A stretch of DNA of 12,357 nucleotides from Bordetella parapertussis (GTDB lineage Bacteria > Pseudomonadota > Gammaproteobacteria > Burkholderiales > Burkholderiaceae_B): positions 1 to 12,357 of the forward strand of contig CAMBZR010000087.1 of NCBI GenBank assembly GCA_945872285.1, written 5' to 3'. Under the pieces are notes generated by a model. That model had not been told where the DNA came from and made no database searches. It saw nothing but the letters and a program-made list of their open reading frames with translations. This document shows positions 6,904 through 12,357 of the stretch, piece by piece (positions within the stretch are counted from its first letter, which is position 1; the number at the start of each line of letters is the position of its first letter). Both the position numbers and the translations under genes were made by a program.

Positions 6904-7590
6904 ATGTCGCTCAAGCTTACCGATCGTCAGCAACAGATTTTGGATCTTATTCGTCAGGCGATCGTCAACACGGGGTTTCCCCCCACGCGGGCCGAACTCG
7001 CTGCAGTGCTAGGCTTTAAATCTGCCAATGCGGCAGAGGATCACCTTCGTGCCTTGGCTCGCAAAGGCGTCATCGAACTGACGGCTGGTGCGTCAAGAGG
7101 CATTCGCTTAACCAACTTAGCCAATGAGTCAATCGAGACCGATGTTGACACCGAACTCCCGGCCGATCGCCCTCGGCTTAAAACGCTACCTGGTTCAGGC
7201 TTTTTGCTGTTGCCTTTAATTGGACGCGTGGCCGCTGGTCATCCAATTTTGGCTACTGAAAATATTGAAAAAGAAATCAATATCGATCTCAATATGTTTG
7301 CCCAGCAGCCTGATTATCTGCTTAAAGTAAAAGGCCTCAGTATGCGAGATGCCGGCATCTTAGATGGTGACTTGCTGGCGATTAAAAAAACCAGTGATGC
7401 CCGCAATGGCCAAATCGTAGTGGCCCGCATCGATGACGAAGTGACTGTCAAACGCTTAAGTAAGTTGGGCGGGCGTATTGAACTGTTACCTGAAAACTCA
7501 GATTTTCAACCGATCCAAATCCAACCGGGGCAAGACTTCTCGCTTGAGGGTATTGCGGTTGGTCTGATCCGTAATACCACACTGCAATAA
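6904..7590 (+). CDS. lexA: LexA, SOS response repressor
   Basis: A 228-residue LexA. The N-terminal winged helix-turn-helix (about 1-70; [50 protein letters not shown]) binds SOS boxes. The C-terminal S24-type domain carries the self-cleavage site A111-G112 in GRVAAGHP and the catalytic dyad S146 (KGLSMRD) and K183 (EVTVKRL). RecA filaments trigger cleavage and derepress the SOS regulon. The linker (about 70-104, acidic then ending [10 protein letters not shown]) is some 26 residues longer than in E. coli LexA (202 aa). The ATG at 6904 is chosen because AAGGA at 6891-6895 sits 8 nt before it; an in-frame ATG at 6895 overlaps that ribosome-binding site. Two perfect SOS boxes upstream indicate autorepression. 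It converges with hsp15 across a 13-nt gap with no terminator visible. Confidence 0.98.
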   Translation: MSLKLTDRQQQILDLIRQAIVNTGFPPTRAELAAVLGFKSANAAEDHLRALARKGVIELTAGASRGIRLTNLANESIETDVDTELPADRPRLKTLPGSGFLLLPLIGRVAAGHPILATENIEKEINIDLNMFAQQPDYLLKVKGLSMRDAGILDGDLLAIKKTSDARNGQIVVARIDDEVTVKRLSKLGGRIELLPENSDFQPIQIQPGQDFSLEGIAVGLIRNTTLQ

Positions 7591-7603
7591 AGCGAGACAT
7601 ACG

Positions 7604-7993
7604 CTAAACGTCGCGCCATTTTTCTAGGTCACGTCGATCGCGTTTTGTTGGGCGCGCTTTAATCTCTTGCGACGGCTCAACAAAGTATTTGCGCTTTTCT
7701 GTCGCCGCCTCCCTTGCCAGTAAGCTCTCGGGCGTTTCATCAAACAACATTCGCGCCAACGGTGCTGAACGTCGCGTTTCAGTCACACCACGTACCCACA
7801 GCTCAAAACGTTCTTGTTCGCTCTGGATCAGCACACGATCGCCCACCTTGACTGTCCTTGCGGGCTTCACGCGTTCGCCTTGCAACTGAACCCGCCCTGC
7901 CTCGATTGCCAACACCGCTTGCGCACGTGATTTAAAAAATCGTGCTGCCCACAACCACTTATCGATCCGCACCGTAACAAGACTGTCTGGCAT
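7604..7993 (-). CDS. hslR: Hsp15-family S4-domain RNA-binding protein
   Basis: A 129-residue protein, near the length of E. coli Hsp15 (133). The S4 RNA-binding domain covers about residues 7-55 (VRIDKWLWAARFFKSRAQAV, then GRVQLQGERVKPARTVKVGD), and a basic C-terminal tail follows (PTKRDRRDLEKWRD). In E. coli, Hsp15 is a heat-shock protein that binds free 50S subunits carrying nascent-chain-tRNA and helps recycle them. The ATG at 7993 is chosen because the S4 domain starts 6 residues later and a GAGA ribosome-binding site precedes it; the longer frame to 8062 begins with TTG and runs back through the lon terminator. The gene follows lon on the same strand, which fits a proteostasis role. The symbol hslR is by homology with E. 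coli; other short S4 proteins are a less likely alternative. Confidence 0.88.
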   Translation of the reverse strand: MPDSLVTVRIDKWLWAARFFKSRAQAVLAIEAGRVQLQGERVKPARTVKVGDRVLIQSEQERFELWVRGVTETRRSAPLARMLFDETPESLLAREAATEKRKYFVEPSQEIKARPTKRDRRDLEKWRDV

Positions 7994-8002
7994 TCTTATC
8001 TC

Positions 8003-8028
8003 AAAAAAAAGCGTCGTAAATACGACGC
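8003..8028 (-). terminator. Intrinsic terminator after lon
   Basis: A perfect 8-bp stem (GCGTCGTA / TACGACGC, 2-nt loop, probably opening to 4) is followed on the minus strand by eight T. It lies about 67 nt after the lon stop, and its T-run ends 9 nt before the hsp15 ATG, directly against that gene's ribosome-binding site. Confidence 0.93.
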
Positions 8029-8094
8029 CTTTATGGTCAAAATTAAAGAAACGCTCTGTCAAATGACATCAGGGCTTCTCATTCAAAATAAACT

Positions 8095-10548
8095 TCAGTG
8101 CTTAATCACTGGATCAGCGGCCGCAGCGGTTTCTGCCGCTTTAGCCACAACCGTCTCTGCCACCGGTGCCTCGTCGGCAAGTGGCGTTAACGGATTCACC
8201 AGCGCAACCTCTAACACTTTATCGATCCAGCGCACCGGAATAATCTCAAGTTGATTCTTTACGTTGTCAGGGATCTCAGTCAAGTCTTTGACGTTTTCTT
8301 CAGGAATCAGCACGGTCTTAATGCCACCGCGATGCGCCGCTAAGAGTTTTTCTTTCAAGCCACCGATCGCAAGCACTTCTCCGCGCAAGGTAATTTCACC
8401 TGTCATCGCAACATCCGCACGCACAGGGTTTTGCGTCAACGCTGACACAATCGCCAGGGTGATCGCAATACCTGCTGACGGACCGTCCTTAGGCGTAGCA
8501 CCTTCTGGAAAGTGCACGTGAATATCACGCTTTTCAAAGATGCTGTCCGCAATACCTAAGCGCCGCGCGCGCGCGCGCACGACACTGCGCGCCGCCTCAA
8601 CCGACTCTTTCATGACATCGCCAATCGAACCCGTTCGCTGAATCACACCCTTACCCGGCATATCGGCAACTTCAATCGTCAACAAATCCCCGCCGACTTC
8701 AGTCCAAGCCAAACCATTGACCTGTCCGATCTGATTTTCTTTCTCAGCCATGCCAAAGGTAAAGCGACGCACGCCCAAATAATCACTCAAGTTTTCTGAG
8801 GTGACAACCACCTTGCCAGGGACTTCTTTAGTCTTCGCCAACTTTAGCGCTTCGCTGTCTGCCAACAGTTTTTTGACAACCTTACGACAGATTTTGCCGA
8901 TATCGCGCTCAAGAGAACGTACACCGGCTTCACGGGTGTAATAACGCACGATGTCACGCAAGGCTGATTCTTCGACAGCGAGTTCTTCGATTTTTACGCC
9001 ATTGTTTTTCATCACTTTTGGTAACAAGTGATCCATCGCGATATGGATTTTCTCTTCTTCGGTGTAACCCGAAAGACGAATGACCTCCATGCGATCGAGC
9101 AAGGCCGCGGGGATATTCAACGTGTTGCTCGTAGCAACAAACATCACGTCAGACAGGTCAAAATCGACCTCAACGTAGTGATCTTGGAATGTGTGGTTTT
9201 GCTCTGGATCCAGCACCTCTAAAAGGGCTGAGGCAGGATCGCCCCTGAAATCCATCCCAAGCTTGTCAATCTCATCAAGCAGGAACAAAGGGTTACGCAC
9301 AGCAACCTTGGACATATTTTGTAATATCTTGCCCGGCATTGAGCCAATATAGGTGCGACGATGCCCGCGAATCTCAGCCTCGTCACGCACGCCACCCAAG
9401 GCCATGCGAATGAACTTTCGATTCGTGGCTTTTGCAATCGACTGACCCAGCGAGGTTTTACCGACGCCCGGTGGACCGACCAAACAGAGGATCGGTGCCT
9501 TGATTTTATCGACCCGCTGCTGCACAGCAAGATATTCAAGAATACGTTCTTTGACTTTATCTAAGCCATAGTGATCATCATCAAGTACGCTTTCAGCGTT
9601 GGGAATCGAATGATTCACCTTGCTCTTTTTGCGCCACGGCAAATTGATCACAGTATCGATGTAGTTACGCACCACAGTTGCTTCGGCCGACATCGGCGAC
9701 ATCAGCTTGAGCTTTTTGAGCTCGCTGTCCACTTTCTTTTTGGCGTCTTTAGGCAGTTGGGCCGCAAGAATTTTCTTTTCAAGCTCTTCAATGTCGGCAC
9801 CTTCTTCGCCCTCACCGAGTTCTTTTTGAATCGCTTTGACCTGTTCGTTCAGATAGTAGTCACGCTGACTTTTCTCCATCTGCTTTTTCACGCGACCGCG
9901 AATTCGCTTTTCAACTTGTAGGATATCAATCTCTGTTTCGAGTTGCGTCAACAGAGCCTCAAGGCGCGCTGCTGTTGAAATCACTTCAAGCATTTTTTGT
10001 TTCTGCTCAAGCTTGAGAGGTAAATGTGCGGCAACCGTATCTGCGAGACGACCGGCGTCATCAATCCCTGCCAGTGAGGTCAAAATCTCGGGTGGAATCT
10101 TTTTATTGAGCTTGACGTACTGCTCAAACTGACCCACGATCGCACGGCGCAATGCCTCGGTCTCTGCATTTATGACGATATCGGGGGCAATCGGCAACAC
10201 GGTCGACGTAAAGTGCGTGCTGGTATCTTGAATTTCTGTGATGCGGGCACGTTGGGCACCCTCTACCAGAACCTTAACGGTGCCATCGGGCAACTTGAGC
10301 ATTTGTAAAATCGTAGCCACACAGCCGATTTCGTAGACGTCCTCAGGTGTCGGGTCGTCTTTACCTGCAGACTTTTGCGCGGCGAGCATGATGCTTTTGC
10401 CTGCCTCCATCGCGGCCTCAAGCGCTCGAATCGAGCGAGGGCGCCCGACAAAGAGGGGGATCACCATATGCGGAAACACCACCACGTCGCGCAAGGGCAA
10501 CAGCGGCAAATGAATGGGTTCAGATGGCAAGGTCTGGTTTTCAGACAT
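8095..10548 (-). CDS. lon: Lon, ATP-dependent serine protease
   Basis: A complete 817-residue LonA protease (E. coli 784). It degrades misfolded and short-lived regulatory proteins in the cytoplasm as a hexameric ring. Domains in order: N-terminal substrate-binding domain (about 10-205, [21 protein letters not shown]), a coiled-coil linker (about 205-285), AAA+ module with Walker A GPPGVGKT (358-365) and Walker B LFLLDEID (421-428), then the protease domain with catalytic S691 (PKDGPSAG) and K734 ([14 protein letters not shown]). The last 30 residues form an Ala/Val-rich low-complexity tail after the conserved domain. The ATG at 10548 has a GGA ribosome-binding element embedded in the palindrome AGGATATCCT (10550-10559). 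A (CG)7 run at 8564-8578 encodes RARAR around residue 660. It lies downstream of clpX behind its own terminator and a heat-shock-like promoter, so it is probably a separate unit. Confidence 0.99.
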   Translation of the reverse strand: MSENQTLPSEPIHLPLLPLRDVVVFPHMVIPLFVGRPRSIRALEAAMEAGKSIMLAAQKSAGKDDPTPEDVYEIGCVATILQMLKLPDGTVKVLVEGAQRARITEIQDTSTHFTSTVLPIAPDIVINAETEALRRAIVGQFEQYVKLNKKIPPEILTSLAGIDDAGRLADTVAAHLPLKLEQKQKMLEVISTAARLEALLTQLETEIDILQVEKRIRGRVKKQMEKSQRDYYLNEQVKAIQKELGEGEEGADIEELEKKILAAQLPKDAKKKVDSELKKLKLMSPMSAEATVVRNYIDTVINLPWRKKSKVNHSIPNAESVLDDDHYGLDKVKERILEYLAVQQRVDKIKAPILCLVGPPGVGKTSLGQSIAKATNRKFIRMALGGVRDEAEIRGHRRTYIGSMPGKILQNMSKVAVRNPLFLLDEIDKLGMDFRGDPASALLEVLDPEQNHTFQDHYVEVDFDLSDVMFVATSNTLNIPAALLDRMEVIRLSGYTEEEKIHIAMDHLLPKVMKNNGVKIEELAVEESALRDIVRYYTREAGVRSLERDIGKICRKVVKKLLADSEALKLAKTKEVPGKVVVTSENLSDYLGVRRFTFGMAEKENQIGQVNGLAWTEVGGDLLTIEVADMPGKGVIQRTGSIGDVMKESVEAARSVVRARARRLGIADSIFEKRDIHVHFPEGATPKDGPSAGIAITLAIVSALTQNPVRADVAMTGEITLRGEVLAIGGLKEKLLAAHRGGIKTVLIPEENVKDLTEIPDNVKNQLEIIPVRWIDKVLEVALVNPLTPLADEAPVAETVVAKAAETAAAADPVIKH

Positions 10549-10625
10549 GAGGATATCCTAATAGAAACTCGGTAAAGCCCAACTGAGCAACCGATACAAA
10601 GCCCGTAATGACACGAATATGTCTG

Positions 10626-10653
10626 TTATGTAGACGATAGCCCAAATTTCAAG
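10626..10653 (-). promoter_or_regulatory. Candidate sigma32 (heat-shock) promoter of lon
   Basis: Minus strand: -35 CTTGAAA (10647-10653, full match to the sigma32 element), 13-bp spacer, -10 CTACATAA (10626-10633, 5 of 8 to CCCCATNT counting N). The same stretch can be read as sigma70 TTGAAA-N16-CATAAC. Heat-shock control of lon is known in E. coli. The leader would be about 70 nt. Confidence 0.5.
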
Positions 10654-10672
10654 CGTTTAGCTCGGACAACGG

Positions 10673-10694
10673 AAAAAGCCCCTACAAAGGGGCT
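10673..10694 (-). terminator. Intrinsic terminator after clpX
   Basis: Arms AGCCCC and GGGGCT (6 bp) with a 6-nt loop, followed on the minus strand by five T. It lies about 42 nt past the clpX stop and upstream of the candidate lon promoter, separating clpX from lon transcription. Confidence 0.85.
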
Positions 10695-10735
10695 GAGAAA
10701 ACTTGAATTTGAAAAACGAATTGACTTTTTTAGCG

Positions 10736-12028
10736 CTACGCCGCCGCATCACGTAGATTGCGCTCAGCTTTTGTCTGCTCTTTTTCGTCGCCGTAGACCA
10801 ACAAGGGCTGACTTTGACCTTCAATCGTTGCTTCGTCGAGTACGACTCGCTTGATATTGCCTTGGGTGGGCAGTTCGTACATGGTGTCTAACAAGGCCGA
10901 CTCAAGAATCGAACGCAGCCCGCGCGCACCCGTTTTGCGCTTAACCGCTTTACGGGCAATCGCACGCAACGCCGCTGGGCGAATCTCAAGCTCGGCGCCT
11001 TCCATGGCAAAAAGCTTTTGAAACTGCTTGAGCAAAGCGTTTTTAGGCTCGGTCAGAATCTGTATGAGCGTATCTTCGTCAAGCTCTTGCAGCGTCGCAA
11101 TCACGGGTAGGCGTCCCACCAACTCAGGGATTAACCCGAACTTAACCAGATCCTCGGGTTCGACCTCAAGAAAAGTACTACCGGCTGATTGATTTGTTTT
11201 CGAATCAACAGTCGCGCTAAATCCAATACCAGAGCGCTCGGTGCGGTTTCGAATCACCTTTTCAAGGCCGTCAAAGGCACCACCCACGATGAACAAGATG
11301 TTGGTGGTGTCAACTTGCACAAAATCTTGATTAGGGTGCTTACGGCCGCCCTGCGGGGGCACTGACGCCACCGTACCTTCAATGAGTTTGAGCAGGGCTT
11401 GTTGGACGCCCTCGCCAGATACGTCGCGGGTAATAGAAGGGTTGTCAGCTTTACGGGAAATCTTATCGATTTCATCGATGTACACGATTGCGCGTTGCGC
11501 TTTTTCGACTTCGTAATTGCAATTTTGAAGCAGTTTTTGAATAATGTTTTCGACGTCTTCGCCCACATAACCGGCTTCGGTCAGTGTCGTAGCATCAGCC
11601 ATCACGAACGGCACGTTCAATTGACGCGCCAGCGTTTGCGCAAGCAGCGTTTTGCCTGAACCTGTTGGGCCAATCAACAGGATATTGCTTTTTGAGAGCT
11701 CGACGTCATCGCCCTTGACTTCGCCGTGGCGCAGCCGCTTGTAGTGGTTGTAAACAGCCACGGCGAGCACGCGCTTAGAGGCCGTTTGGCCAATGACATA
11801 TTGGTCTAAAAAGGCTTTGATTTCGGCTGGAGTTGGCAGATCGGTACGAATCGAGGCACGCGCACTTGCTTGCGCTTCTTCGCGAATGATGTCGTTACAC
11901 AACTCGATACATTCGTCGCAGACAAAGACCGAAGGCCCCGCAATGAGTTTGCGCACTTCATGCTGGCTTTTGTTACAAAACGAACAATGTAACACTTTAG
12001 TGTTAGCTGAGCCTTTTTTTTCTGACAT
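10736..12028 (-). CDS. clpX: ClpX, ATPase subunit of the ClpXP protease
   Basis: A complete 430-residue ClpX (E. coli 424). It unfolds tagged or native substrates and threads them into ClpP. Visible: the N-terminal zinc-binding domain with C15, C18, C37 and C40 ([19 protein letters not shown]); Walker A GPTGSGKT (120-127); pore loop GYVG (153-156); Walker B IVYIDEID (181-188); the RKH loop (229-231); the ClpP-docking IGF tripeptide (268-270); the arginine-finger region VGRLP (304-308); and sensor 2 GARG (367-370). All functional residues are present. The ATG at 12028 has a GGA element 7 nt upstream. Eight consecutive A residues follow the start (codons 3-5, minus strand). It is 84 nt downstream of clpP with no terminator between, so clpP-clpX are probably co-transcribed, and a terminator ends the unit. 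Confidence 0.99.
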   Translation of the reverse strand: MSEKKGSANTKVLHCSFCNKSQHEVRKLIAGPSVFVCDECIELCNDIIREEAQASARASIRTDLPTPAEIKAFLDQYVIGQTASKRVLAVAVYNHYKRLRHGEVKGDDVELSKSNILLIGPTGSGKTLLAQTLARQLNVPFVMADATTLTEAGYVGEDVENIIQKLLQNCNYEVEKAQRAIVYIDEIDKISRKADNPSITRDVSGEGVQQALLKLIEGTVASVPPQGGRKHPNQDFVQVDTTNILFIVGGAFDGLEKVIRNRTERSGIGFSATVDSKTNQSAGSTFLEVEPEDLVKFGLIPELVGRLPVIATLQELDEDTLIQILTEPKNALLKQFQKLFAMEGAELEIRPAALRAIARKAVKRKTGARGLRSILESALLDTMYELPTQGNIKRVVLDEATIEGQSQPLLVYGDEKEQTKAERNLRDAAA

Positions 12029-12061
12029 AAGGATCCATTACCAGTTGTTTCAGACCGAGTA

Positions 12062-12098
12062 CTCAGAGAATTTGTAAAAAAAACTTAAGCACTCTGAG
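12062..12098. repeat. Spaced inverted repeat between clpP and clpX
   Basis: Arms CTCAGAG (12062-12068) and CTCTGAG (12092-12098) with a 23-nt spacer that contains an A8 run on the plus strand. A near copy of the second arm, CTCTGCGAA, follows at 12101. It could form a long-loop hairpin in the clpP-clpX transcript but lacks the form of a terminator; significance is unclear. Confidence 0.3.
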
Positions 12099-12112
12099 AA
12101 CTCTGCGAAAAG

Positions 12113-12357
12113 CTATGCGGTGTCGGCGCGCGACGTCAGAACCTTGTCGATTAAGCCATACGATACTGCATCTTGAGCCGACATAAAATTGTCGCGTTCG
12201 GTGTCTAGCGCAATACGTTCGACCGTTTGGCCGGTGTTTTCGGCCAACATCGCGTTTAAGCGTTCGCGCAAGTCAAGAATTTCGCGCGCCTGAATCTGAA
12301 TATCGGTGGCCTGGCCCTGCGCACCACCTGAAGGCTGGTGGATCATGATGCGAGAGT
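12113..12357 (-). CDS. clpP: ClpP, proteolytic subunit (N-terminal part beyond window edge)
   Basis: The C-terminal 80 or so residues of ClpP, read from the right edge to the TAG stop at 12113. The catalytic histidine lies in [19 protein letters not shown], and the catalytic aspartate region in [24 protein letters not shown] matches the family's DTERD motif. The helix between ([22 protein letters not shown]) is the ring-ring handle region. The catalytic serine and the N-terminal axial loops are outside the window, as is the start, so the ATG at 12346 inside MIHQP is not the real start. ClpP forms a double heptameric chamber that works with the adjacent ClpX. ClpP before ClpX on the same strand is the usual proteobacterial order. 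Normal length would be about 200-217 residues. Confidence 0.97.
   Translation of the reverse strand, partial: SRIMIHQPSGGAQGQATDIQIQAREILDLRERLNAMLAENTGQTVERIALDTERDNFMSAQDAVSYGLIDKVLTSRADTA

Noticed and set aside
7591..7625. Possible lexA terminator in the convergent gap
   Set aside because: Only 4-bp stems can be drawn, and the short T-run is not adjacent to any of them.
7994..8062. Longer TTG start for the Hsp15-family gene
   Set aside because: It would place the first 23 codons across the lon terminator and its T-run, and adds residues foreign to the family.
1..12357. Mobile element, CRISPR, toxin-antitoxin or novel defence system
   Set aside because: All substantial frames are accounted for by conserved housekeeping genes; no repeat arrays, transposase motifs, integration sites or unexplained gaps over 300 bases were found.

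Overview
The window reads as a chromosomal segment of a betaproteobacterium, most likely order Burkholderiales and close to the Alcaligenaceae. The evidence is the gene neighbourhood (an isc operon next to a low-molecular-weight phosphatase, uvrB, an aromatic/aspartate aminotransferase, lexA, lon and clpX-clpP), proteobacterial LexA and IscR operators, and protein sequences of Gram-negative type. GC content is moderate by eye. I cannot name a genus from sequence alone. The window is gene-dense, with intact long reading frames and no sign of insertion sequences, phage, tRNA, rRNA or CRISPR.

Layout. Positions 1-2368 (minus strand) carry the iron-sulfur assembly operon iscR-iscS-iscU-iscA; iscA is cut by the left edge. 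Its promoter lies at about 2410-2464 under two tandem type-1 IscR boxes. Positions 2571-3062 (minus) encode a low-molecular-weight protein tyrosine phosphatase with a good intrinsic terminator at 2503-2532. Positions 3298-5463 (minus) encode UvrB. Divergent from it, 5579-6787 (plus) encodes an aspartate/aromatic aminotransferase, and 6904-7590 (plus) encodes LexA behind two perfect SOS boxes. Convergent with lexA is a small S4-domain protein of the Hsp15 family (7604-7993, minus). Lon (8095-10548), ClpX (10736-12028) and the C-terminal part of ClpP (12113 to the right edge) follow, all on the minus strand, so transcription runs clpP, clpX, lon, hsp15.

How the genes fit together. The right half is a proteostasis block: ClpP and ClpX form one protease, Lon is a second, and Hsp15 rescues stalled 50S subunits. 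A sigma32-like promoter candidate precedes lon. The middle holds DNA-damage functions (uvrB, lexA). The left half is the Fe-S assembly system with apparent feedback repression by IscR. These are conserved housekeeping genes, and I see no undescribed defence, mobile or biosynthetic system.

The points worth a second look are regulatory: the tandem IscR boxes 30 bp apart, a dyad almost midway between the two LexA boxes, a palindrome near the predicted 5' end of the uvrB mRNA together with the lack of a canonical SOS box there, the lon terminator pressed against the hsp15 ribosome-binding site, and an enlarged cysteine loop in IscR.
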